Positions 42,561 to 50,953 of a stretch of 64,000 nt of DNA are shown in pieces. The notes under the pieces were generated by a model, which ran no database searches, had not been told where the DNA came from, and saw nothing but the letters and a program-made list of their open reading frames with translations. The stretch comes from Vaginisenegalia massiliensis (lineage in GTDB: Bacteria > Bacillota > Bacilli > Lactobacillales > Aerococcaceae). Numbering within the stretch: the stretch's first letter is position 1; each line of letters begins with the position of its first letter. The stretch spans positions 1 to 64,000 of the forward strand of contig NZ_UWPC01000004.1 in assembly GCF_900604935.1 (NCBI RefSeq). Direction: 5' to 3'. The position numbers and the translations under genes were made by a program.

Positions 42561-43388
42561 ATGAAATTAATATCATGGAATATCGATTCGCTAAATGCAG
42601 CCCTTACCAGTGAGTCTGCAAGAGCTTTAATGACTCAAGCGGTTTTACAAAATTTAATTGATTTAAAACCGGATGTGTTAGCTATTCAAGAAACTAAACT
42701 TTCGGCTACAGGTCCTACAAAAAAACACGAAGAAATTATTGAACAGATGTTTCCTGAATATGATTGCGTGTGGACCAGTTCAAAAGAACCAGCGCGTAAG
42801 GGGTATGCAGGTACCATGTTTTTAATCCATCGATCATTACAACCAGTGGTCACTTATCCAAGTATTGATGCACCGGGAACCATGGATCATGAGGGGCGTA
42901 TCATTACCCTCGAATTCCCAGAATTTTATATTACCCAGGTCTATACGCCGAATGCGGGCGATGGCTTGAAGCGTTTGGCTGATCGCCAAATTTGGGACAT
43001 TAAATATGCGGATTATCTAGCAAGTTTAGATAAGGGTAAACCGGTTTTAGCAACAGGGGACTTTAACGTAGCCCATCAAGAGATTGACTTAGCTAATCCA
43101 GCGGGCAATCGCCGATCAGCTGGCTTTACAGATGAAGAACGTTTCGGCTTTACCCAATTATTAAATCGAGGCTTTACCGATACTTTCCGTTACCTACATG
43201 GCAATATTGAAGGCGTTTATACATGGTGGGCACAACGTGTGAAAACTAGTAAGGTTAATAATTCTGGCTGGAGAATTGATTATTGGCTTGTCAGCAACCG
43301 AATTGCAGACAAGGTCCAAAAGTCGGAAATGATTCATTCGGGGGATCGACAAGATCATACCCCTATTCTCTTAGAGATCGATTTCTAA
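42561..43388 (+). CDS. exoA: Exodeoxyribonuclease III (AP endonuclease)
   Basis: A 275-residue EEP-fold nuclease. The motifs are SWNIDSLNA, AIQETKLSATG (Glu), YTPNAGDGL, TGDFNVAHQEIDL (Asp-Asn) and HSGDRQDHTPILLEI at the C-terminus (Asp-His). It removes abasic sites and 3'-blocking groups in base excision repair. Length fits Gram-positive ExoA. It is the last gene before a long hairpin shared with the minus-strand gene. Ribosome site AAGGAGAT before ATG 42561. Confidence 0.93.
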   Translation: MKLISWNIDSLNAALTSESARALMTQAVLQNLIDLKPDVLAIQETKLSATGPTKKHEEIIEQMFPEYDCVWTSSKEPARKGYAGTMFLIHRSLQPVVTYPSIDAPGTMDHEGRIITLEFPEFYITQVYTPNAGDGLKRLADRQIWDIKYADYLASLDKGKPVLATGDFNVAHQEIDLANPAGNRRSAGFTDEERFGFTQLLNRGFTDTFRYLHGNIEGVYTWWAQRVKTSKVNNSGWRIDYWLVSNRIADKVQKSEMIHSGDRQDHTPILLEIDF

Positions 43389-43407
43389 TTTAAAAGCAAC
43401 GTAAAAA

Positions 43408-43490
43408 CAACCCGCTGTCTCTTTTCTTTGATCATCTGTCGTTGGACCAACGATTCGGATAAGATCAAATAAGAGAGGGCGGGTTGCCTT
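43408..43490. terminator. Long bidirectional terminator
   Basis: CAACCCGC and GCGGGTTG form the base of a long imperfect hairpin that also pairs CTCTTT/AAGAGAG and TTTGATC/GATCAAA. It lies between the convergent exoA and the minus-strand TIGR02206-like gene. Confidence 0.8.
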
Positions 43491-43502
43491 ATGGTATGGA
43501 GT

Positions 43503-44225
43503 TTATTTACTTGGATTAAGTAGAGAAAGTCGACTTCTTATAGAGAGATAATGAGTCTGACTCCAGCCCAGCAAGCGATTAAAAGCAACTAATCCTAGGC
43601 AATAAAATAGCGTCATTAGCACGGCACAACTCAGGCCAGTGAAAGGTAAGCTACTAAGAGCTTCAGGTAGTTTAAGCATAAAGGCATAATTGGCTCCCAG
43701 AGCATAATCCATCGCTAAGATGAAGCTATTAATCAGGAGGGTAAGTTTAATAATTTGTTTTGCTGCTAGAGGTCGAGCGCGAAGCAACAACCAGCTGCTA
43801 TTAAAAAAGAGGAAATAGTGGCCGAAAACAAAAGAAAAATTGGTAATATGGGGGAAGGCAAAGGGATCAATAGCGGGCGTCAACATAGCCACAATGGAGC
43901 CCACAAAACCTAAAATGGCAAAATAGGTTTGGTTTTCTTTTTTGAACCCTAATTGCGTTATAATTAAAGCCCACATGGCGATGCGACAATGGTAAAGGGG
44001 GAGTCCTTCTTGCCATAAATGATAGCCAGTGCTAAAATACCAAAGAAGGATGGAGACTTGTTGCCAAGCCGAAAGACAAAGACCGATTTTAAGAGCCACT
44101 GGCTTCTTGCGGAAATGATAGGCTAAGAGAAAGCTAATGATTAAGCCTAAGATTACAAGCTGCTGCCAAGGGGCTGTTAGCTTAACGCCGGGATCGATTT
44201 GGCTGCGAAAGAAATAAGTTAACAT
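43503..44225 (-). CDS. TIGR02206 (YwaF) family membrane protein
   Basis: A 240-residue protein with about seven membrane helices. Typical signatures are KPVALKIGLCLSAWQQVSIL, LPLYHCRIAMWALI and DYALGANYAFMLKLPEALSS. This is the YwaF/TIGR02206 family, conserved in Firmicutes, with no known function. It ends against exoA at the long hairpin and starts near 44225, where the start is followed on the other strand by a small gene at 44324. The ribosome site upstream is AGCAGGTG. Confidence 0.85.
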   Translation of the reverse strand: MLTYFFRSQIDPGVKLTAPWQQLVILGLIISFLLAYHFRKKPVALKIGLCLSAWQQVSILLWYFSTGYHLWQEGLPLYHCRIAMWALIITQLGFKKENQTYFAILGFVGSIVAMLTPAIDPFAFPHITNFSFVFGHYFLFFNSSWLLLRARPLAAKQIIKLTLLINSFILAMDYALGANYAFMLKLPEALSSLPFTGLSCAVLMTLFYCLGLVAFNRLLGWSQTHYLSIRSRLSLLNPSK

Positions 44226-44323
44226 AGAACACCTGCTTAAGTAAGATACTCGATATCATACCAAGTATTTGCCGATTAGGAAAGTCCTAATTGGCGAGCA
44301 AATAACCCTAAAGGAGTCGAATC

Positions 44324-44605
44324 ATGGCCTATATTTTTTATTTTATTCTTGGAGCATTATTAGTTATTTTTGGTGGACTCTCTCATCATTTAGAATTAAT
44401 CCTTTTGGGCTTAATTGTTTCAATGGTAGGGATGAATACCTATTTACGCAAGAAACACCCAGAGAACTACCGACCTGAAAATCGACCTAAGCCGCTTGTT
44501 CGTAAACGTGATAAGAAAGCGACGAAAGAAACGGTTAGCACGACAAATATTGAAGAGCCCGTATCCTCAGAAGATACCCATCCAGTAGTCAAGACTGAAG
44601 ACTAA
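44324..44605 (+). CDS. Small membrane protein with charged tail
   Basis: A 93-residue protein with two membrane segments (IFYFILGALLVIFGGLSH and LELILLGLIVSMVGMN) and a long charged tail rich in Lys, Pro and Thr (from about 45). ATG 44324 has AAAGGAGTCG upstream. No family is recognised. It is flanked by the YwaF-like gene and a terminator. Confidence 0.6.
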   Translation: MAYIFYFILGALLVIFGGLSHHLELILLGLIVSMVGMNTYLRKKHPENYRPENRPKPLVRKRDKKATKETVSTTNIEEPVSSEDTHPVVKTED

Positions 44606-44630
44606 AGGATTTATTATAGTTAATACGAAA

Positions 44631-44704
44631 GAATCCGCATCCCTGATTCAATGTTGCCTAGCCTGTTCTAAAGTGGCAATTGAAGGGAATGCGGAATTTT
44701 TATT
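44631..44704. terminator. Long terminator between small gene and MATE gene
   Basis: GAATCCGCATCCC and GGGAATGCGGAATT pair with one bulge, and TTGCC/GGCAA forms an inner stem; T residues follow. Confidence 0.75.
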
Positions 44705-44748
44705 TTTTAATTTTCATTGCAGTGGCAACTGAGGATTGACACATTTAA

Positions 44749-46092
44749 TTAGCTAATTTGGTGAACCCATTTTCGTGAAAATACGCGATGAAGTCCAATC
44801 AAAATTTTGCAAACATCTTCCATACAGGCCATGATCATGACACCGTAGATTGGCCAGTGGAAAATAGCGGCTGCGATAAGCGCGCAAGGAACGCCTACTG
44901 CCCAAACACAGAAGGTTTCAAGATACATAGAGAAACTCGTGTCGCCACCACCACGCAATATTCCGATAATGATGACTGAATTGATAGCCTTCATGACAAA
45001 AAGAACACCCATAACCCGAAGTAATTGAGAGGATAGTTGGTAGACTTGGGGACTTAAGTTAGTAAATGGTAATAAAGTTAAACCAGGTGTGAGGCTGAGG
45101 AAAAGACCAATAGTCAGGCCAACCAATAATGCCAATTTTAGGTAGCGTTTGGCATAGACATGTACCTTTTCCAACAAGCCCTGTCCGATTGATCGTCCAA
45201 TAATGATGGTACAGGAGGATCCCAAACCACGGACGATGACGAAGACAATCCCTTGGATGGCCATACAGACTTGAACTGCAGCCGTAGCATTGGTGCCGAC
45301 CATAGCGTATGCAATGCTGTACATGACTTGACCCAAAGACCAAAAGCCTTCATTGAGGATAACGGGTAAGGTAACTTTGAAGTATTGGCGAATAAAGGAT
45401 AAATTAAAATTAAAGAGGTTGGTTAAGCGTGTATTGAATGGCCCCATATAAGTGGAAATAACATAAGCCATAATAGCTAATTCGACCAGGCGGGCGGCAA
45501 TGGTTCCGACGGCAGCTCCGGCTACTCCCATGCGAGGAAAACCTAATTTACCAAAGATAAAAACATAGTTGAAAAAGAGCTGGGCAAAGAGACTAGCGCA
45601 AGAAGCCATTAAAGGCGTTTTGGGATTACCCGTTGTTCTTAAGGCACTTCCGAGAGCGAAACTTAAGCCGGTCATAATATAGGATAAAGAGACAACCTGT
45701 AAATAGACGGCTCCAGCTTGGATCACCTTAGGGTCGTGGATCATATGGCTCAAGATAAAATGAGGAAAGAATAAGGCGACTAGGGTAAAGATTGTTCCAA
45801 ATAGGAAACACAAAGCTAAGGATAGTCCGAGGATATGACGAGTACCTTGACTGTCCCGCCGACCCCAATATTGAGCCATCATAACGGAAGACCCCGTATT
45901 GATGCCAAAAAAGAGCATGACAAGGAGGAAGAAGACTTGGTTAGCCAGTCCAACTCCAGCGATGGCGGCTGCCCCGAGCGAGGCTACCATCAAAGTATCA
46001 ATCGTATTCAGACAGGATGCAATTAAATTTTGTAAAGCAATAGGCACGGCGATTGCCAGCATCTCAGCATAGAAAGCCTTATCTAATTTCAT
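44749..46092 (-). CDS. MATE family efflux transporter
   Basis: A 447-residue protein with twelve membrane helices in the MATE arrangement: N-terminal AIAVPIALQNLIASCLN, YWGRRDSQGTRHILGLSLA in the first cytosolic loop, and a GLGSSCTIIIGRSIGQGL loop in the second half. It exports organic cations, antibiotics or toxic metabolites using Na+ or H+; the substrate is not predictable. A single gene, transcribed towards 44749. The ATG at 46092 has AAAGGAGC upstream. Confidence 0.9.
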   Translation of the reverse strand: MKLDKAFYAEMLAIAVPIALQNLIASCLNTIDTLMVASLGAAAIAGVGLANQVFFLLVMLFFGINTGSSVMMAQYWGRRDSQGTRHILGLSLALCFLFGTIFTLVALFFPHFILSHMIHDPKVIQAGAVYLQVVSLSYIMTGLSFALGSALRTTGNPKTPLMASCASLFAQLFFNYVFIFGKLGFPRMGVAGAAVGTIAARLVELAIMAYVISTYMGPFNTRLTNLFNFNLSFIRQYFKVTLPVILNEGFWSLGQVMYSIAYAMVGTNATAAVQVCMAIQGIVFVIVRGLGSSCTIIIGRSIGQGLLEKVHVYAKRYLKLALLVGLTIGLFLSLTPGLTLLPFTNLSPQVYQLSSQLLRVMGVLFVMKAINSVIIIGILRGGGDTSFSMYLETFCVWAVGVPCALIAAAIFHWPIYGVMIMACMEDVCKILIGLHRVFSRKWVHQIS

Positions 46093-46226
46093 CTTTCAAA
46101 TCGCTCCTTTTAAAATCATCTGTTCTATTATAGCTTATTTATTACTATAATTGAATGAAAGTTAAAGGGTCTTTATTTAGGAAAATTTTTTGGCTGAGGT
46201 CGATACTAAAATAGAAAGAGGCAAGT

Positions 46227-46508
46227 ATGACTTATCAAACATTTTTTGTATTACTTATTATTGGAGCCAATCTTTATAGTTTTCTGATTTTCGGTTTAGA
46301 CAAATTTTTAGCCATCCATCAGCGTTGGCGCATTTCTGAAGCCCATTTGTTGCTTGCTTGCTTCCTATTTGGCGGCATAGGTGGCTGGTTAGGGATGCGG
46401 ATGTTTCACCATAAAACGCAAACACATAAATTTATTTGGCTAGTTCCTATCGCTGGTTTAATTACAGTTTTGTGTCTTTTGTGGCTCTTAGATGTGGTGA
46501 GAAATTAG
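46227..46508 (+). CDS. DUF1294 membrane protein
   Basis: A 93-residue protein with SFLIFGLDKFLAIHQRWRIS and LFGGIGGWLGMRMFHHKTQT, followed by a third hydrophobic stretch. These are the DUF1294 motifs; about three membrane helices. Function unknown. ATG 46227 has AAAGAGGC upstream. Confidence 0.85.
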   Translation: MTYQTFFVLLIIGANLYSFLIFGLDKFLAIHQRWRISEAHLLLACFLFGGIGGWLGMRMFHHKTQTHKFIWLVPIAGLITVLCLLWLLDVVRN

Positions 46509-46614
46509 GATAAAAGATCCATTTAAAAATTTATGAAAAGGCTTCCTAATTTGATGAAATGCGTTATAATAAATCTATCTATTAAGAAAGATATTCTAGG
46601 AGGAATGACTCACA

Positions 46615-47847
46615 ATGCCAGAAAAATTAGTCGAACGCTTTGTAAAATATGTAAAAATTGAAACGCGATCAGATGAAAATAGTCAAACAGTTCCCTCAAC
46701 GCCAGGTCAAACTGAATTCTTAAAAATGTTGGCAACTGAATTAGAAGAAATTGGTTTTCAAGAAGTATTTTTGAACCCAGAAAATTCTTTCTTAACAGCG
46801 ACAATTCCAGCAACAACCACCAAAGAAGTTCCTGTTATTGGCTTTATTGCCCATGTTGACACAGCCGATTTCGAAGGTCGTAATATCAATCCTCAATTCC
46901 ACGAGAATTATGATGGATCGGACATTGTCCTAAATGCAGAAAAGAATATTGTTTTAGCCGTCAAAGATTTTCCTAATTTAAAAAATTACGTTGGCAAAAC
47001 AGTCATTACCACTGATGGAAATACCCTATTAGGTGCGGATGATAAAGCAGGCGTGGCAGAAATCGTAACGGCTGGAGCTTATCTTTTAGCTCATCCAGAA
47101 ATTGAACACGGTAAGATTCGTGTAGCCTTTGGTCCGGATGAAGAAATTGGTGCCGGTGCCTTGAAATTTGACGTGGATCATTTTGGCTGTGACTTTGCTT
47201 ACACCATGGATGGCGGTCCAGTAGGCGAATTGGAATTTGAAAGCTTTAATGCAGCTTATGCTAAAATTCATTTCCAAGGTAAGAACGTTCACCCAGGTTC
47301 AGCTAAAGACACCATGGTCAACGCCCTTGAATTAGCTCGTGAATTCCAAAACCTATTCCCAGCTTTAGAAGTTCCAGAACGGACTAGTGGTCGTGAAGGT
47401 TTCTATCATTTATTAGCTGTTAATGGAACGGTAGAAGAATGCCAAATCGAATATATTATTCGTGATCATAGTCGTCAATTATTTGAAGCTAAGAAAGCAT
47501 ATATGAAGAAAATGGTTGACCATATGAATGACCACTTAGATTCAAAACGTTTAACATTAGACATGGAAGACGAATATTACAACATGGCTGAAGTCATTGA
47601 AAAAGACAAACGGTCAGTTGATTTGGCTGAAGAAGCGATGCATAATTTGGGCATCGAGCCAATTATGAAACCTGTTCGTGGTGGAACGGATGGCTCTATT
47701 ATTTCCTTTATGGGCTTACCAACACCAAATATCTTTGCTGGTGGCGAAAACTTCCACGGTCGTTATGAATTTGTAGCGGTTGAATCAATGGAAAAAGCAC
47801 GTGACGTGATTATTGAAGTCGTGACCTTAGCGGCTAAAAAAGCATAA
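46615..47847 (+). CDS. pepT: Tripeptidase T (peptidase T)
   Basis: A 410-residue M20 zinc aminopeptidase, exactly the usual PepT length. Metal and catalytic residues are H80 and D82 (AHVDTADFEG), D142 in LLGADDKAG, E176/E177 in PDEEIG, D199 in TMDGGPVGELEFE, and the late GGENFHGRYEF. It removes the N-terminal residue from tripeptides in the cytosol. GGAGGAATGA precedes ATG 46615. A terminator follows. Confidence 0.95.
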   Translation: MPEKLVERFVKYVKIETRSDENSQTVPSTPGQTEFLKMLATELEEIGFQEVFLNPENSFLTATIPATTTKEVPVIGFIAHVDTADFEGRNINPQFHENYDGSDIVLNAEKNIVLAVKDFPNLKNYVGKTVITTDGNTLLGADDKAGVAEIVTAGAYLLAHPEIEHGKIRVAFGPDEEIGAGALKFDVDHFGCDFAYTMDGGPVGELEFESFNAAYAKIHFQGKNVHPGSAKDTMVNALELAREFQNLFPALEVPERTSGREGFYHLLAVNGTVEECQIEYIIRDHSRQLFEAKKAYMKKMVDHMNDHLDSKRLTLDMEDEYYNMAEVIEKDKRSVDLAEEAMHNLGIEPIMKPVRGGTDGSIISFMGLPTPNIFAGGENFHGRYEFVAVESMEKARDVIIEVVTLAAKKA

Positions 47848-47859
47848 TATAAATAGAAT

Positions 47860-47907
47860 GACCCCTTTAGTAAAGGATGATTTAGTCTTTACTAGAGGGG
47901 CTTTTTG
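47860..47907 (+). terminator. Rho-independent terminator
   Basis: CCCCTTTAGTAAAG (47862-47875) and CTTTACTAGAGGGG (47887-47900) pair with one mismatch, then CTTTTTG. Confidence 0.85.
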
Positions 47908-48207
47908 TCTTTTGGACAAGTGATTCGAAGCTGATCGCACGTTATCACTTTATATTGATTCTAGTTCGTCAGCTCAACTCTGACTTCCATTTGTCTAAAG
48001 ACGTTTGCTTAGCTAGCGCTAACCTACACGCTTTGCCAAATGCTTCAGAGCTGACCGAGCTTCCTCACTTTATATGGAATCCAGTTCTAACGTGCAGCTT
48101 CAACCTCCACTTTCCAAAAGTACGCACCAAGCTGAGACTTGCTTTACGTCTTTTGGACCAGTGATTCAAAGCTGATCGCACGTTATCACTTTATATTGAT
48201 TCCAATT
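47905..48207. repeat. Imperfect repeats in the pepT-trhP gap
   Basis: A unit near 47907-47964 (GTCTTTTGGA, AGTGATTC, AGCTGATCGCACGTTATCAC and TTTATATTGATTC) recurs almost unchanged at 48150-48207. A third weaker relative (AGCTGACCGAGCTTCCTCAC, TTTATATGGAATCC) lies near 48050-48085. The spacing between the close copies is 243 bp. No open frame with protein-like features fits. The 47848-48296 gap otherwise has nothing I can support. Confidence 0.65.
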
Positions 48208-48296
48208 GTGAATTCATCTATAATCTACTAATGCATGGCAAGCTGGCTGTCAAGGCTTATGTTTGCAATGGTAAATATTAATAAGGGGGCTGGGGA

Positions 48297-49217
48297 ATGA
48301 TTGAGCTGATTGCAACAGTGGAATCGATCCAACAAGCAGAAGGACTGTTAGAGGCAGGAGTAGACTGTCTTTATTTTGGTCAAGATGAATTCGGGCTGCG
48401 CTTACCGTATTCTTTTTCGCGAGAAGAGCAAGCACACTTAATTAAACTTGCACACCAAGCAGGGAAAAAAGTATCAGTGGCAGTGAATGCGATTTTTCAT
48501 AATGAGGGCATTGACCAAGTCCCGGATTATCTACGTTTCTTGAAAGAACAAGAAGTGGATACGGTAACGGTAGGTGACCCGGGTGTCTTACAGAAAATGA
48601 AAGTGAATGATTTATTCATTCCGTATCGTTATGATGCTCAAGTCATGGTTACTTCCAGCCGCCAAGTTAATTTCTGGGCTAAACGAGGGGCTGTGGCTGC
48701 CGTCTTGGCTCGCGAAGTTCCTAAGGTTGAGTTGGAACGTCTTGCGGCTGATGTAACGGTGCCGGTTGAGTTCTTAGTTTATGGGGCTACCTGCATTCAC
48801 CAATCTCGTCGCCCACTTATCCAAAATTACTTTAATTATATTAAAAAGACCGAAAATGTGGGTCGTGATCGAGGAATTTTCCTTTCTGAACCAAGAAAGG
48901 GCGGCTCGCATTACTCGGTATATGAAGATGTCAATGGAACCCATGTTTTTGCTAATAATGATGTTTTATTAGCCAGTGAGTTGCAAACTTTAGCTGATAT
49001 GAATGTGACTCAATGGAAGTTAGAAGGCCTCTTCTCGCCAGGCGAAAATTTTGTTAAAATTGCTAGCCTATTTAATCAAGCGCGTCAGCAGATTGAAGCG
49101 GGTACTTGGACAGAACAACTGGCTCAGGAATTAGAAGACCAAGTTCGATCTTTACATCCGCAAGTCCGGGAATTGGATACAGGATTCTTCTTGTTCGATA
49201 AAGATTTAGTGAAGTAG
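48297..49217 (+). CDS. trhP1: Peptidase U32 family, tRNA hydroxylation protein P1-like
   Basis: A 306-residue protein of the U32 family. It has LLEAGVDCLYFGQDEFGLRL, VAVNAIFHNEG and EFLVYGATCIHQSRRPLIQN near the middle. It resembles the shorter Bacillus YrrN/TrhP1, which is needed with TrhP2 for 5-hydroxyuridine at tRNA position 34. Family members were first called collagenases but act in tRNA hydroxylation with a Fe-S cluster. C-terminal U32 half-domain is absent, as in YrrN. It is followed 12 bp later by the second U32 gene. Ribosome site AAGGGGGCTGGGG. Confidence 0.85.
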   Translation: MIELIATVESIQQAEGLLEAGVDCLYFGQDEFGLRLPYSFSREEQAHLIKLAHQAGKKVSVAVNAIFHNEGIDQVPDYLRFLKEQEVDTVTVGDPGVLQKMKVNDLFIPYRYDAQVMVTSSRQVNFWAKRGAVAAVLAREVPKVELERLAADVTVPVEFLVYGATCIHQSRRPLIQNYFNYIKKTENVGRDRGIFLSEPRKGGSHYSVYEDVNGTHVFANNDVLLASELQTLADMNVTQWKLEGLFSPGENFVKIASLFNQARQQIEAGTWTEQLAQELEDQVRSLHPQVRELDTGFFLFDKDLVK

Positions 49218-49229
49218 GAGGAAAATCAG

Positions 49230-50468
49230 ATGACTAAAATACTAAAAAAACCTGAAATTTTGGCTCCTGCTGGTACTCTAGAAAAATTGAAGACGGCTAT
49301 TATCTACGGAGCAGATGCAGTATTTATTGGTGGCGAAGCCTATGGTTTGCGTAGTCGGGCTGGTAATTTCAATTATGATGAAATTAAAGAAGGCGTTGAA
49401 TTTGCTCACCAGCATCAGGCTAAAGTATATGTGGCAGCTAATATGGTTACTCATGAAGGGGATGAAGAGGGAGCCGGCGACTTCTTCAAAAAGTTGCGTG
49501 ATTTAGGCGTGGATGCCGTTATCGTATCCGACGTTGCCTTGATGGAAATCTGTGCGACTGATGCACCAGGTTTACCGATTCATTTATCGACGCAAGCTTC
49601 AGCTGCCAACTATGAAAATTTAAACTTTTGGAAAGATGAAGGTTTAGAACGTGTTGTTTTGGCGCGGGAAGTGTCGATGGCTGAAATTAAAGAAATGCGA
49701 CAAAAAGTCGATGTGGAGATTGAAGCCTTTATTCACGGTGCTATGTGTATCGGTTATTCAGGCCGTTGCGTCCTATCCAATCATATGTCTCATCGGGATG
49801 CTAACCGTGGGGGCTGTTCACAAACCTGTCGTTGGAAATACGGTATGTATGAGATGGATATCTATGGAAACCATCAGCCAATTGGTGCGGGTGAAGAAGG
49901 TATCCAAGAAGCCTATTCCATGTCATCCGTTGATATGGCGATGATTGAGCATATTCCGGATTTGGTTGACAATGGCGTGGACAGTCTGAAGATTGAGGGT
50001 CGGATGAAGTCCATTCACTATGTTTCAACAGTATGTAATGTTTATCGAGCAGCGATCGATGCCTATTGTGAAGATCCAGAACATTATGACTTAAAACAAG
50101 AATGGGTGGATGAACTATGGAAAGCAGCGCAACGAGAGTTAGCGACCGGCTTTTATTACTCAGTACCAAGTGAAAATGAACAATTATTTGGTGCTCCACG
50201 TAAGATTCCAGCTTATGCTTTTGTTGGTCAAGTGTTATCATATGATCCAGAAACGCAAATTGCGACGGTTCAACAGCGTAATAACTTTGGTCGTGGTGAT
50301 GAGATTGAGTTTTATGGACCGGGGATGCGTCATTTCCAACAGAAATTAGAACATTTCTGGGATGAAGAAGACAATGAAATTGATCGGGCGCCTCATGCTA
50401 TGATGATTTGTAAAATCAAAGTAGACCAACCCGTTATGCCGAATGATATGATTCGTAAACAAAAATAG
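49230..50468 (+). CDS. trhP2: Peptidase U32 family, tRNA hydroxylation protein P2-like
   Basis: A 412-residue U32 protein with ILAPAGTLEKLKTAIIYGAD, then GGEAYGLRSRAGNF, and the Cys-rich cluster EAFIHGAMCIGYSGRCVLSN with RGGCSQTCRWKY. These Cys residues bind the Fe-S cluster. SLKIEGRMKS and RKIPAYAFVGQVLSYDPETQ of the C-terminal beta domain are also present. It is the YrrO/TrhP2 type. It converts U34 to ho5U with prephenate, as known for E. coli TrhP. It is the second gene of the pair and is followed by a terminator and a chorismate mutase gene. Confidence 0.9.
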   Translation: MTKILKKPEILAPAGTLEKLKTAIIYGADAVFIGGEAYGLRSRAGNFNYDEIKEGVEFAHQHQAKVYVAANMVTHEGDEEGAGDFFKKLRDLGVDAVIVSDVALMEICATDAPGLPIHLSTQASAANYENLNFWKDEGLERVVLAREVSMAEIKEMRQKVDVEIEAFIHGAMCIGYSGRCVLSNHMSHRDANRGGCSQTCRWKYGMYEMDIYGNHQPIGAGEEGIQEAYSMSSVDMAMIEHIPDLVDNGVDSLKIEGRMKSIHYVSTVCNVYRAAIDAYCEDPEHYDLKQEWVDELWKAAQRELATGFYYSVPSENEQLFGAPRKIPAYAFVGQVLSYDPETQIATVQQRNNFGRGDEIEFYGPGMRHFQQKLEHFWDEEDNEIDRAPHAMMICKIKVDQPVMPNDMIRKQK

Positions 50469-50473
50469 GTTTT

Positions 50474-50508
50474 AGACGGATTGCTTGCTAAAAGCAGTCC
50501 GTTTTTTT
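50474..50508 (+). terminator. Rho-independent terminator
   Basis: ACGGATTGCT (50476-50485) and AGCAGTCCGT (50493-50502) pair, followed by TTTTTT. It partly separates trhP2 from the chorismate mutase gene. Confidence 0.8.
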
Positions 50509-50551
50509 ATCATAACAATAAGGAAAAGTTAAAGCGAAAGTAGGTGAGAAG

Positions 50552-50833
50552 ATGATTGAAGATATTCGTCGTGACATTGAACAGATAGACCAACAATTAG
50601 TCCGTTTATTTGAGCAACGCATGGAATTAGCTCAGGCTTTAGGTCAATATAAGCAAGAACAGAATTTAGATGTGCTAGATATGGGTTTGGAAGAGCAAAT
50701 GACGGACCAAGTGGTGGCCTTATTAAATAATCCCGAATTTGAGGCACCATTGCGTGAATTGTACCGGGAATTAATGCGTTTATCGAGACAACAGCAACTA
50801 GACTTAATGAATCAATTAGAGCAAGAAAGCTAG
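50552..50833 (+). CDS. Small chorismate mutase (AroQ type)
   Basis: A 93-residue helical protein of the AroQ class. IRRDIEQIDQQLVRLFEQRM (4-23) is the first helix, with the Arg and Asp residues of the active site; LAQALGQYKQEQNLDVLD and EEQMTDQV follow. LYRELMRLSRQQQ is the third helix. AroQ enzymes turn chorismate into prephenate as dimers. No phe or tyr biosynthesis gene is beside it. The position 84 bp after trhP2 suggests it may feed prephenate to the tRNA hydroxylation proteins. ATG 50552 has TAGGTGAGAAG. Confidence 0.85.
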   Translation: MIEDIRRDIEQIDQQLVRLFEQRMELAQALGQYKQEQNLDVLDMGLEEQMTDQVVALLNNPEFEAPLRELYRELMRLSRQQQLDLMNQLEQES

Positions 50834-50847
50834 TCGCTCAATAAAAT

Positions 50848-50925
50848 AATCCGAATCTTAGCCAGAGTCAGCGACCGCCAAGTTACTTGGCGGTCGTTTG
50901 CTGTACTCTTAACAAAATTCGGATT
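50848..50925. terminator. Nested bidirectional terminator
   Basis: AATCCGAAT/ATTCGGATT form the outer stem and CGACCGCCAAG/CTTGGCGGTCG an inner perfect 11-bp stem with loop TTA. It lies between the convergent chorismate mutase and pepF genes. Confidence 0.85.
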
Positions 50926-50953
50926 AAGTAGTAATTCAACTTATTCAATTAGC

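Noticed and set aside
47955-48164. A 69-codon plus-strand frame in the pepT-trhP1 gap
   Set aside because: It overlaps the repeat units, lacks a ribosome site, and its composition matches the repeated sequence rather than a protein.
49801-50241. A 146-codon minus-strand frame inside trhP2
   Set aside because: It has low-complexity His/Leu content, no ribosome site, and lies opposite a well-supported gene.
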